Shown here piece after piece: positions 21,311 through 33,200 of a DNA stretch of 64,000 nucleotides. The stretch spans positions 5,341,705-5,405,704 of the forward strand of contig CM065176.1 of assembly GCA_033026295.1 (NCBI GenBank), read 5' to 3'. The position numbers and the translations under genes are program-made. The notes beneath the pieces are model-generated. The model was not told where the DNA came from and made no database searches. It worked only from the letters and a program-made list of their open reading frames with translations. The stretch's first letter is position 1. Each line of letters opens with the position of its first letter. Origin of the DNA: Channa striata (taxonomy: Eukaryota > Chordata > Actinopteri > Anabantiformes > Channidae).

Positions 21311-21480
21311 GGGGCGGCTGTAGCTCAGTTGGTAAAGACAGTCATCCACAAACCACAGGGTCAGTGGCTTAATCCCCAGTCCCTCTCGGCCACATGCCAA
21401 TGAGTCCCTGGGCAAGACACCAAGGCCCAAGGTGCCCCCGGTGGGCCAGATGAGCACCCTGCACGGCAGCCATCGGCATC
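21311..21480 (+). repeat. tRNA-derived SINE
   Basis: Begins GGCGGCTGTAGCTCAGTTGG with a good A box (TAGCTCAGTTGG, 21321-21332) and a decayed B box near 21365-21377. A Pro/Gly-codon-like GC-rich body follows and it ends in a GT run at about 21481-21496. The structure is that of a Pol III-transcribed SINE; the family name is not known. Confidence 0.7.
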
Positions 21481-21499
21481 GTGTGTGTGTGTGTGTACT

Positions 21500-22330
21500 A
21501 AATTACTCAGTAAATCTTGGTTTATCTTTATTTGAGCAATACAATTCAGCCTTTAGATTCATTGCCTTTAAAGATTTGTTTCTTTGAAGGCAACGTGATT
21601 TGCTGTTCCTAAATGCACGGTTTAGTTGCTCCCTCCTCGCTGGCTCGGCGGTGGTCGAGTGGCCTGTCGAGTGGTGGTGGTGTTTGTGAGAGCAAAGCAG
21701 TAAATCAGAGACATAAAATGTTACCGTCAGTTTCACAGCGCTTACACTCAAAAACACTAAGGATTTTGTGTATTGTACATTTCATTTGTCTACTCCTCTG
21801 TGGCCTCACAGGTGTGTGTCAGGCAAACACACAGACCTGAAACTGGATCCAAGTAATGATAAAATGCAGAGCAGTGACCTTAGGTCTGGCAATATAAGTA
21901 ATTTAGTGCTGTAAACCACTATAAAATAACTTTGAATGATAGGACGTACAAGTTTGAAGCTGATATTAAGCTTACCGAGCATGTATAATTGACTTGGTGA
22001 TTATTTAGATAGACACAACTCTGCCTTTTAATAAAAACAATATTATTGTTTCTTTATTTTAATGTTCTTGGAAAGAATAAAGCCATAACAGCTGGTTCCT
22101 CTAAAAGAACCTAAAAGGTCCAATTTCTGTCAGTGACAAATTGTATTTGTATATGGTTAATTTTCATATTGTAAAAATAAACCATCATCTAACTGAACAT
22201 GTTTTTAAGCAGCCTTATTCAACTTGTTTTAGGTAACAAGATCAGGTCATGACAACTCTTGTTTTGAAGTTTTGAAACTAAATATTGAACATTTAATTTT
22301 AATTAGTTTGAAAATATAAAACTTTTATGT
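21500..22330. other. Intergenic sequence, nothing recognised
   Basis: AT-rich DNA between a SINE and the LINE cluster; no exon or repeat recognised. Confidence 0.5.
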
Positions 22331-22334
22331 TACG

Positions 22335-23722
22335 TCAATTCAATTCAATTCAATTCAACTTTATTTATATAGCGCCAATTTACAACAAGGTCATCTCAGG
22401 GCACTTTACATAATAAAGTCAAGACTATACAAACATTTAAAGCAAACCCAACAAATCCCCCTTGAGCAGCCATAGGCAACAGTGGAGAGAAAAACTCCCT
22501 TTAATGGAAGAAACCTCCAGCAGAACCAGGCTCAGGGTGGACGGACATCTGCCTTGACCGGTTGGGCTGAGTGGAAAGTGGAGAGAGAAAAGAACAGAGC
22601 AACAAAAGCAACAACAAAACATTGAGCAGGTTAATAGGACCAGTAGATGCACACTGGAGGACACACAGCGCCAAATCCGGGGACACCTGTGGACAGGGGA
22701 GAGAGAGGGGAAAGAGAGGGAGAGAGACGACTACGGGACAAAGAAGACACAGAGTTAATGTCATACAGTGGTGACATTATAGATGTGGGGTGAGAGGAGA
22801 GAATGAAGAGAAGAGGAAGTGGCACAGTGCAGAGTCCCCCAGCAGTCTAAGCCTATAGCAGCATGACTATAACTAACTATAAGCTTTATCAAAAAGGAAG
22901 GTTTTGAGCCTAGTCTTAAAAATAGGGAGGGTGTCTGCTTCCTGAATCTGGACTGGGAGCTGGTTCCACAGGAGAGGAGCTTGATAGCTAAAGGCTCTGC
23001 CTCCCATTCTATTTTTGGAAATTCTGGGAACCACAAGTAGGCCTGCATTTTGGGACCGAAGTGGTCTAGTAGGATGATATGGTACTAGGAGATCTTTTAG
23101 ATATGATGGAGCTTGACTATTTAGAGCTTTATAGGTAAGAAGAAGGGTTTTAAATTCAAATCTGCATTTAATTGGAAGCCAATGGAGAGAAGCTAATGAA
23201 GGTGAAATATGATCTCTCTTACCAATCCCAGTCAGTAATCTTGATGCAGCATTTTGGATTAATTGGAGGCTTTTTAGAGAGTTACTGGTGCAGCCTGAAA
23301 GTAGAGAATTACAATAGTCCAATCTAGAAGTAACAAATGCATGAACCAATTTTTCAGCATCGCTTTGGGATAGGATGCTCCTAATTTTGACAATGTTCCG
23401 TAGGTGGAAGAAGGCTGTTCTAGAGATTTGCTTTATGTGTGAGGTAAATGACAAATCCTGGTCAAAAATGACTCAGAGATTCCTTGCAGTACTACTGGGG
23501 CAAGAGTTATGTCGTCTAAAGTAGCGATATGGTTAGAAAACATGTCTCTTAGACCATTAGGCCCAAATACAATAACTTCAGTTTTATCTGAGTTTAGAAG
23601 AAGAAAATTATATGTCATCCAGTCCCTTATGTCTTTAAGACATGCTTGTAGTTTGATTAATTTATTTGTTTCATCAGGTTTCATAGATAGATATAACTGC
23701 GTGTCATCAGCATAGCAGTGAA
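22335..23722 (-). mobile_element. 5'-truncated L2-like LINE
   Basis: Minus strand. The 3' tail is a run of ATTGA-type units (22335-22360 in antisense) next to TTTATTTATATAGCGCC. The coding part runs through 23454-22873 with FVTSRLDYCNSLLSG, SLHWLPIKCRFEFKTLLLTY and GLLVVPRIS, typical of the C-terminal half of L2/CR1-group polymerases. Further 5', 23433-23684 gives LLLNSDKTEVIVFGP. The element is cut off immediately upstream of the catalytic YADD box, whose codons are at about 23701-23722. Clade call L2-like is by recognition. Confidence 0.8.
22873..23454 (-). pseudogene. L2-like reverse transcriptase C-terminal ORF
   Basis: A 193-codon open remnant covering the thumb and C-terminal region (RLDYCNSLLSG, ASRLLTGI, HWLPIKCRF, LLVPYHPTRPLR, PLLWNQLPV, LKTFLFDKAYS then stop). 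It is part of the truncated element and has no own start. It links to the 23433-23684 frame across a frameshift near 23450. Confidence 0.8.
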
Positions 23723-23814
23723 AATTTACAGAGTGTCAATAAAAGTTGTTAGTTGAAACTCACTTCAAAGAGCTGCATAAACGTAATGTTTGTTCCTGTT
23801 AAGCAAACTTATAA

Positions 23815-25010
23815 GAAGATAAGATGAATCTTTATTGATTGATTTATTGTTACACAGCTCACAAGTATAACAAGGCAACAAAAGCAATGAAAACAACAAG
23901 AGTAAGTGCGCTGTCATGCACCTACTAATTTAATGTCACATGCAAAAAATGTAAATCAAACAAAATCAAAATCAAGTTACAAATACATAGTATGTAAAAT
24001 AACTACACAATGTGTACAATAATTTCAAGTTCAAATTCAAGTAGGTTAGACTGTGGAGTTCTAGAGTCTGCGGTAATGTGTCCTACTCTGAGGGTGGATC
24101 AGTCGGCCAATGAAGGAGCTGCACAGACCCTCCACTGTCTGGTGCAGCGGGTGACAGGTGTTGTCCATGATGGATGTCGGCTCTGGCCAACATCCTCCTC
24201 TCACCCACCTCCTCCACAGAGTCCAGTGGGCAGGACAGAGCTGGCTCTCCTGACCAGCTTGTCCAGTCTGTTCTGGTCGGTGCTGCCTGAACCCCAACAA
24301 ACCACAGTGTAGTGCAGAGCTGAGGCCACCACAGAGTCATAGAATGTCCTTAAAATGGGCCTGCACACGCCGAAGGAGCTCAGTCTCCTCAGAAGATGGA
24401 GGCGACTTTGACCCTTCTTGTACAGAGCATCAGTGTTGTCAGTCCAGTCCAGTTTATGGTCCAGGTGAACACCCAGGTACTCGAAGCTGTCCACCCTCTC
24501 AATGTCCGAGCCCTGGATGTTCACCGGTGTGAACGTTGGTGTCTTTTTCCAGAAGTCCATCACCATCTCCTTTGTCTTTACTGGTGTAAGACACACCAGT
24601 CCACAAAGTCCATGATCCTTGACCTGTACTCCAGCTCATTCCCATCTGATATACAATTCATCAGAGAATTTCTGGACATGACAACTGCTGGTGTTGTAGG
24701 TGAAGTCCGAGGTGTACAGAGTGAAGAGGAACGGTGAGAGCACCGTCCCCTGAGGAGCCCCCGTACTGCAGACCACCACCTCAGACACAGAGTTCCGCAG
24801 CCTCACATACTGTGGCCTGTTGGTGAGGTAATCCGTTGTCCATGCGGCAGGTTGCCCATCCACTCCCGACCCTTCCAGCTTCCCTCGCAGTAGCGCCGGA
24901 TGAATGGTATAAAACAGCTGGAGACGTCAAAAAACACGACCCTCACAGCGGTTCCAGCCGCCTCCAGGTGAGTCAGTGCAGCAAGCAAGTACTTGTTCAA
25001 AATGTTCAGT
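23815..25010 (-). mobile_element. 5'-truncated Rex1/CR1-like LINE
   Basis: Minus-strand polymerase pieces in several frames. 25000-24803 includes LLAALTHLEAAGTAVRVVFF and DVSS (motif A). 24863-24636 includes LTNRPQYVRLRN and STGAPQGTVLSPFLFTLY (motif B) then KFSDE, where the family has FSDD, so the catalytic box is mutated. 24596-24201 includes SFEYLGVHLDHKLDW. The 3' end near 23815 has AAGATAAGATGAATCTTTATTGA, read antisense, a usual tail for this group. Named family uncertain; the element is dead. Confidence 0.75.
24201..24596 (-). pseudogene. Rex1/CR1-like polymerase fragment
   Basis: 131 codons with KTKEMVMDFWKK, FEYLGVHLDHKLDW, LHLLRRLSSFGVC and LHYTVVCWGSGS, the region after the catalytic box. 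It is followed by frame breaks towards 24061. Confidence 0.75.
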
Positions 25011-25239
25011 TAAACAAGTTAAATTGTGTTCTTTGTTTTTGACCAACATCTCAACTTATTAGTTCACTAATAAATGTACATGTAACAAAGTTCTTTTTTT
25101 TTATTCTGGAAAATATTTATGTAAATATTACCTGCCAAGCCCATGAATAAAATTGGAATAGATAAGACAGTTTCCCAAACATTTTGTTTAAGGTTCACCT
25201 GAGCGAAAATATGCACAGACACTCAAATCAGGGCAACGA

Positions 25240-25428
25240 GCTGAGGTGCAGAAAGACAGACAGAGGTGGAGTAAATGATAAAAGCCACAGGTGAGGGAGG
25301 AGGAGGAGCGAGGTGGCCGACGTGGGCAGCGTGTATCTCTTTAAGAGCTGGAGTGTGCTATTGAGCAGGAGGAGAGGGGTTGGCTGGCTGCATTGGAACA
25401 GTCCTTACTAATGAGCAGATTTTCACAG

Positions 25429-25477
<49 letters not shown>

Positions 25478-26340
25478 CCCAGCCATAGGAGGAGAAGAGA
25501 TTGTGAGACCAATACAGCAGGCGGGCAGGCTGTGCGTCAGCCGGCACTCCGTGGGGAAACATGGAGACAAGCAGGAGATGCTGAAGAGGACAGAAAACTC
25601 CATAACAGGATCATATAGATGGATGTTATTTCATCAAGCAGGCAACCTGAAGCCAACCCACGCAGAGGATAAACCACTTATGGACGCAGTGGATTAAAGA
25701 CCTACAGACAGACTGAGAGGGACAGAGAGGGAGAGAGGGAGAGGTGGAATAGAGGAGGACGAATTAATCAATTCACTTGTTTATTTTCATTGTGCGTGCG
25801 CATTTGCTGTCAGAAAGAGAGAGTGTGTGTGTGCATGTATGTGTGTGTGCTTGCATACTGTGTGTGCGTGCAGAAGGCAGGAGACTGCATTGCTGCTCAG
25901 CAGCATCACAGGACAGACAAAAAGCAGCTCGGCAGATTACCCTTCATGTATTTCCTGCTCATTTTTCGGTCTCTCCCTCTCTCAATGCATGTGTGATCCC
26001 GTGCTGAGGGAGCAGACGTAGATCAGTGTGTGTTTGGAGGACGAGAATTAGAAGAGGATGGTGAAGCCTCAAGTGCGGCACAGACTCGGACTTTAAATTA
26101 TCTTTTTTTTTTTTTTTTTGTCTGATCACCAGGAGCGGACTTGACAAGAACATCATTCTTTGAAGGAGAGTCTTTTCCTGTTTTTTTTTTTTCACACCCC
26201 GTGTCACGGCTCCGCTCGGGTGCTGATCAGGGTGGCTTCTATGCTGGAAGCTTGGAGGTTTGAAGGGCTGCCACCGGGGAGATTTCTTTGCTCAGCACCC
26301 CAGAGAGGTGGAGGCATCATCAGGTAGGAGGCGGCAGAAC
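25240..26340 (+). promoter_or_regulatory. JPH3: Probable JPH3 promoter / 5' leader region
   Basis: The stretch lies 0.5-1.6 kb before the JPH3 start codon, is purine-rich and carries the GA repeat at 25431-25474. A plausible leader-exon donor is CATCAG|GTAGGA at 26321-26326, which could splice to the acceptor at 26838-26839. No TATA box or definite start site can be named. This is inference from position. Confidence 0.35.
25431..25474. repeat. GA microsatellite upstream of JPH3
   Basis: About 22 GA units, in or near the presumed JPH3 promoter or leader. Confidence 0.95.
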
Positions 26341-26784
26341 AAGTGGGCCTGAGCAGCAAGCAAGAGAGGAGTAGGAGGAAGAGTCCTGCCTTTGTGTCAT
26401 AGATTGTGTAGGCAGGCCGATGGCAGGGCCGGGGGAGCTGCCTGACGTCTTCCACACCTGCTGAGGGAGGACAATGGGAGCTCGAGGCCCCATCTCCTTC
26501 TCTCGTACCTGTATCTGCTACGGAGGATCTAGAAAGTGCTAGCCAAAGCAGGAGGATGGTGTGAACAGCATCGCGCTCGCCGTTCCCACCACGCCGGGAG
26601 ACCCCTGACACCACAGTGAGGGGCCCAATTTGTACTCACCTCGTTTCTCCTTTCTCTCCTCCCAGCCGGCTGAAAACAGAGGGTGGCAGCTCCTCGTCTG
26701 TGTGGGAGTCCTCTCCCTCTCCCTCCCGCTCCTCCGTCCATCCTCCGAACTCAGCTCCATGGATTGGTTCTAGCACCAACCTGT

Positions 26785-26839
26785 CATTTTTTCTCTCCTT
26801 TCCTTTTCTTTTTCTTTTTTCTTTTTGCCGAGGCTTCAG
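26785..26839 (+). promoter_or_regulatory. JPH3: Likely 3' splice site in JPH3 5' UTR
   Basis: A long pyrimidine tract (TTCTCTCCTTTCC, then TTTTCTTTTTCTTTTTTC) ends in GCTTCAG at 26839, 26 bases before the start codon. This looks like the acceptor of a 5'-UTR intron. If so, the in-frame upstream extension to 26683 is intron, not protein. Confidence 0.6.
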
Positions 26840-26865
26840 GGGAATTGCCAAGACCTGTTTCATGC

Positions 26866-27247
26866 ATGTCCACTGGCGGCAGGTTCAACTTTGACGATGG
26901 GGGGTCATACTGCGGAGGGTGGGAGGAAGGCAAGGCGCACGGCCACGGGATCTGCACGGGACCGAAAGGCCAGGGCGAGTACTGTGGGTCCTGGGCCCAC
27001 GGCTTTGAGCTGCTGGGCGTCTACACGTGGCCCAGCGGGAACACCTACCAAGGCACCTGGGCTCAGGGCAAGAGACATGGCGTGGGCGTTGAGAATAAAG
27101 GCCGCTGGGTGTACAAGGGCGAGTGGACGCATGGCTTTAAGGGACGCTACGGCATACGGGAAAGCACAGGGACGAGCGGGAAGTACGAGGGGACGTGGAA
27201 CAACGGACTTCAAGATGGATACGGAACAGAGACGTACTCAGACGGAG
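26866..27247 (+). CDS. JPH3: JPH3 coding exon 1 (five MORN repeats)
   Basis: Starts MSTGGRFNFDDGGSYCGGW, the standard junctophilin N-terminus, hence the chosen ATG. It carries MORN units YCGGWEEGKAHGHG, YCGSWAHGFELLG, YQGTWAQGKRHGVG, YKGEWTHGFKGRYG and YEGTWNNGLQDGYG. Donor GGAG|GTAGGA leaves one base. An out-of-frame ATG lies 4 bases upstream (26862). Confidence 0.95.
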
Positions 27248-30200
27248 GTAGGAGAACAGTTACCGAAGTGACGGACGTAGGGCAGTACGGGTTTGTCTGG
27301 AGGTCTTCTCGGGTCGTCCTGTATTCACACACATCACCCACACGTTCATGCAGAGGCAGGTTTCATCAGGACAGGCTCTGAAAATGATTCTCAACCTCTG
27401 CTCTAGTTTTCACTTTCTTACCCGTCCTTTTTTCTGGCTCTGTCCTCCCTCTCTTCGTTTTCCTCCCTTCTTCTCCCCCTGTTTCCGGTGCATAAGGACA
27501 CACTGTGTATTTGGAGGTCTCCAATTTAGGCCACACAGTCTTAGAGGACTGGTAAAAAGTTAGAGGGACAGTGGAGGACAGCAGCTGCCACGTCCTAAAA
27601 AATACAGTGTTTTAGGGAGCAGAGACATTAATTGTTGATGTGGGATGTTTGATCACTCTTGTATGCGTTAAATAGTTGGGATTACATCACAGAACAAATT
27701 ATTCAGACTTCAACTTTACCTGTTTGGTGCAGTTGAACCTCCATGAAAACAGTTCTTTCATCATTTCGATGGAAACCTGCGGGTCATCCAGCGAAACAGC
27801 CGAACTAGAATCAGCTTCTGCTGCAACACATCATCCAACAAGGTGGTGGTGACTTTGCAGGCTTCCGTCCCGGTAGATTACGTTGTAACACGGCCTATTT
27901 GTGCTTTTTTCATTATGTATTGTTGCAATGAAAAACACATTAGCCGACAGTTCATCTTCTACAGTAAGTACATTTTGTGGCACTCCAACAGCTGTTGAGA
28001 AATTTCACCTAAAGCCACGGAAGTGAAGTTGATGGTGTTGCTAGAGGAAAAACTCTTGTCGTCAGGCTTCATCATCAGGATGAGTTTCAAATTCATCCAT
28101 CCATTTTCACGCTCAAGCAAACTGGCGGATTGGGTGACAGACTAGTCGACACCGTCCATAAATCTATGCACGGACCAAACCATTTTCCTACCTGCGTTAT
28201 ATGCACAGACCGGCACACATGAACCCTGGCAGTGTGTGTGTGAGTTTAGCAACAGAGCTGACAGTGGCATAGATGCAGTTAAAGCCCTGTTACATAACTC
28301 TACAACTAGCAGGCTGTTTTACAAAGCCAGCCACACACACACACACACACACACACACCGGCCCGATAAAATCTGCAGACCGGACTGGTTTGAGGGGTTA
28401 AATGAGGACAAAGAAGAAGAAGTCCGCTTGATAGATAGCCAGACAAAAGGGATGGATGGAAGGAGATGCAGAATGATGTATGTACGTATCAGTTTAATAA
28501 TCAACAGATGAAGAAGGGACGGCGGATTATCGTGATTACCGTGCGAAATATCCTCTAATCAGGAGACGAGAGGCCTCATTACAAAAAGAAAGAGAAAGAT
28601 TAACGTGGATAACATAAAGGAAAAAGCGATAAGAAAGCCTCCCAGAGAGAAGCGTGCGACAGAGCCACTGGAGCTCTGTTACGTGTCCGAACCCACACAC
28701 TGTAAATGCAGAAAAGATTGGCCCAGTTAGGTGTGTTCATCTGGCTCCATCAGCACGCAGTGTCCTTCTTAGAATGACATGCATTTGTTCAAGATGATGA
28801 GGAAAAACCTCCAAACCCATTCGTTCAGTGCGCAGATGCACCTCACCTCGCTGTGTGTCTTTGTAATGATTTTTCTCATGGCGCCTTTGTCTCTCCTGGC
28901 GTATCTGTAGCTCTGTGTTAATTTGCCCAACGTGTAAATTTGATTCTGTTATCCAAACGTTCTTTGTCAACGTGCCTATCAAGGCTGTTCTGTCGAGCCC
29001 GAGGAGAAAAAGCACATTTCGAGCGCTGCATACAGTGCTGGTTACGGCAGGGGACACGCTACATAACAACAGTGGTCCCATAGGTGCTGACACACAGATG
29101 ATACGCAGAGAACAAACACAAAGTGTTGTCTGATTTCAGAGCTACGGTAGCTGTTTAAACTCTTACAGGGTCGACTTCTACAGTATCAGATACAACAGGT
29201 TGGAGTCGTTGCAGCTCTGGCTTATCTACTGTAATCAAATTTTAATTCTAATTACGAGGAGACACACTAACCTCAAACTTATTACGGCTGACATTTTAAT
29301 AAGTTACAAAGTTTTTATTAGAAATATGTTCCAAAGTGTTGTTGTGGAGAGGTGCTGGGTTTACATGCGACCTGGTTAGATTCATGTCTACACGCAGCAG
29401 CAGAGTAACAGGATTTCTCCTCCACCTCTGACTTGTTTTGGACGCCTGGATCGTAGATTTTACCTGTATAGTGACAGAAAACACTGCTGGATTGAGTCTG
29501 TGTGTGTGTGTGTGTGTGTGTATTATCTCATAACCAATTGGAGAATTTTTATAATTTCTGCTTCATTAGAAAGTTTTAAAGCATTGAACAATAAAGATGA
29601 ACGCCTGGGCTGTGCAGTGGTTTAGCGAAGGAAAACTAGTAGGAGCAAAGCAAATCATTTTTAAAGCCTCATATCTGCAGTAACTTAAGTTCGAAAATTA
29701 TCGAAAAATTGTAGCTTTAACATTTAGCAGACACAGAGGAAATTACTGGTTTTGGCCACTTTACAAATATAAATTGAATGTCTTTTTTCCATTTTTTCCA
29801 AAAATCTTTTTGCAGCTGGTTCCTTCAGTAGCATCATGTTTTGGAGGCTGCTGAAGTGAAATGCTTTTCAGACTTTCCCAAAAACAAGGAAAGGATTTCG
29901 AAATAAATGTACCATAAAATCAGCTAAAACAAACAGCCAAAGTCAAATATCAGCAATCTATGTAAAGAAGTTTATGTTACTTATGTTGAAATCATTTTCC
30001 ACAGGGTTTATTTAAGACTGGCTTTATTTTGTGACACTTTTTGACAGTGTTATGCCTGATCACATGCTGCACATTTGCCCTGTGATGATACAATGACCAC
30101 AACAGTCATGTTATGTATAAAGTTAATAAAGACCTTTAAAACTGTTTACCTATTTATGATTTGTCTTGAGAAAGACAACACAGCGATATCTGCAAAGCAC

Positions 30201-33200
30201 ATTAGGATAACGTGTAAACTCTAAAATTCAGTTTTTAAATATAACAAAACTTAGCCCACTTTCAAAGAAAATGGTACTGTGGCCATGTAGCCTATTTCAT
30301 AGATTCTAATTACAAATTAGGACCATTTGAAATGAAAGTGACGAGGCTGTTGAATGTGATATTACGTGTTTGAAACTGACAGCCCACCTTTACAACCTCA
30401 GGGCTCCGTCATGTCCGAAGCCAATGAAAGATGCTCTGCTGCCTACACACTCTGGAACGCGCTGTGCACCTTTAGAGCCAGCTCGCTTTCACGCAGCCAG
30501 CTTTAAAGCGACTGCCGGTCCCACTCTGCCCTCCAACTACACCTGATGCCACATTTCTAGGAAACGCTCCTCCTCTATCTTATCGCTGCTGTTTGGCTTT
30601 TGGTTCCTCTCCTACGTTTCTCCTCTCCCACCTCTCTCTTTCCTCCCTCGCTCCGCCACATTTCCACGGAGCTGTTCTGTACAGTAGGGTTTCCATAGCA
30701 ACCATCACCGACATGCAGCAGGTCAGCAGAGTCACGAGGGACTCAGTGTTCCTCGCTGCTATTGGCCGCCCGGCTGGCTCTGCTGGACTCTGATTGGCTG
30801 GCTTTCCTTCCGGGCTAATGGTGTTTACTGAGACGATGAGCTAAGCTGACTGATTACCAACCACACACACTTGCAGCGAGAGAAAGAGAGAGAGTGAAGG
30901 AGAAAAATGAAAAGGGAACAAGTAATTAGCGAAAAATGAATTGAGTCACAAAGGGAGAGGCAGAGATTACAACTGCCACTGTGTACAACAGCCAAAGATT
31001 ACGGCCGCCGTGCTTGTTTCGTCTGATGGGCCACACACAGTGGCAAACGCACAGGAACTGCCTTAAACATCCCGTTCCTCCCTATGACAAGACAAAATGT
31101 TCGACAGAAAAGAAGCAGCGAGGCAGCAAGTATCAAGGCCTGTCCAATCACAGATGCTTCGTCACACGAGGATCGTGGCAGCTCAGAAGCTTCCTGGACC
31201 CTCCCTCCTGTCCCCCAGCTGTTGGCATATACGCTACAACAACATTGTAATTGTCCACATTAACATATCTCAGTAGCTAAAGGCCGCCATTAGTGCAGTA
31301 ATTATTCCACCACTGACCGCGTTATGTAAGCTGACATAATACATAGACTTCTGAGAAATAAAGGATTACGTACACGGAGATATGATAGGTGAAGTTTTCT
31401 CAGAGTGAGAAGCCAAATTGTGTGAAAAAACCAGCTTCTTTTTGGACTGTGCTGAAGAGAATCCAGTTCCTGTTTGAACGTGTAGGAGGCGATTTTCGCC
31501 CAACAGTGCCACTCTGTCCTGTCATCCTCCAACTAACACACGCTCCTCTCTCAGCTGTGCTTGATGGTTCCTGCTCAGAACGAGACGTACTGAGGTAAAG
31601 TCGTGAAGTGCTTCAAAGAGCCTGGTCTCTATTGTGTCACGTTAACTTTAGACTTTGACAATTATCTTAGACAAGACCAAGATGTTTGAGTCTCAAACAG
31701 CTCCAGCGGGTCACATGGGAATGGCTGAAGTGTTATTGCACATGTGAGCATGACATTTACATTTACATTTAGTCATCTGGCAAATGCTTTCATCCACTGA
31801 CAATATGTAGGCCAGACCCAGGTCCTGGGGCTGTGACCCCGGCTGCGATATGGAGCAGAATTTGTTTAGTCATGTTGTTTGGTTCTCTAGTCTGGTTTTG
31901 ATTTGTGAGGCGATGAATGCTACCTGTTCTTTGCCATCTCATTTTCTCATGTTACGTGCCCGGATTCTACTTCTTTTAATTGATAACTACTAGTTGCTTC
32001 TCAGTGTTGGATTAGCAATACAAAATACGGCATAATTACAAGATCTCTGGTGTAAAATTTGCATGCAAACCAGCATTGTAAGAAAGGTCTTTATTATAAC
32101 CGGCTGCAACATAAAGTGCTGAACGATGCATTAGTAATTGTGGTCAAATGATAATAATGAATCAAAGTGTGCGGGACTGCCTTGGAACAGAGGATTTCTA
32201 CACTGAGGTATTTATTACAGTAAATGATCTGCATACATCTTCCACCGCTGTGTCGGATCAGACCATCAGATCCGTGTTGTCCAAAGACAAGGGCCTATAA
32301 TGTTCCATAACTACATGGTTTTCTATCAATTATGGTTTGACTCGTGCTCTGTGATATATGTGTTTTTGATGATGATGACTGGATCTGCCATAATGTTGAA
32401 GTATGGTCCAAACAGGTTTTCTTTCCATGCTGCCAAATACTTTTTAATTAATCAGATGGATGTACATTAGAGCAGAGAGCTCTATAACATCAGTGCTTAA
32501 TCATAATACACAGAATGGGATCCGTCTCCAATGTGCTGCTGCTGCTGCTGCACGTGGACTAATTCCTTTATTCGGTTCGAGATGATCCTGTTAAGCCTGG
32601 TGTGGATAGGAGTTTGATCCCCCTGTAGTTTGTGCTGAAGTCATCCTTACGGGAGTCAGGAAGGCCGCAGCATCTCCACATGATGGTAAAGAGGGACGGC
32701 TGGCAGCCTGTCCAGGTCTCCCTGTTTGCTTCAAGCCTCCTCAGTGATTGTTCGCTGGTGTTTCTTTCACCTGAAGCAGACATATCGCAGGCATTTACTT
32801 CAGACTTCAGAATAATCCAACCAGTTTGGCCTTAGTGGAGTTGTTGCTCTTTGCTGAGACACATGTGATCGCTGCAATAAATCAGGTGTGCGAGGAATTT
32901 ATTTTCACATTTCACACCTGCAGCTATGATCCTGTAAATACATGCCATTTATCCGGGAGTCAGAATCGTTCCCGCGAAGAAAACTGAGTTGTATTTGGAC
33001 AAAGTCGTTTGCGTTTACAAACGAAAACTCAAATGTTCAGGTTAACATTGCCATGTTTTCATAGGGAATTTCCATGAAATGTTTTAGCAGATAAATAATC
33101 CTCAAATGGCAATCTGAAAGACTCAGACAGAAAAGAGGCCCAAGCAAAATCTCTTAAACGGATAACGGTCCCACACAGAGATTTACGCAGGCAGAGGTTC

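Noticed and set aside
21311..21385. Functional tRNA gene
   Set aside because: The A box is good but the B box is decayed, the cloverleaf does not close, and a SINE body follows. The same holds for 53389 and 42316.
26683..26865. N-terminal extension of JPH3
   Set aside because: Open by frame only; contains poly-Phe from a pyrimidine tract that looks like an intron end, and junctophilins start at MS.GGRF.FDDGG.
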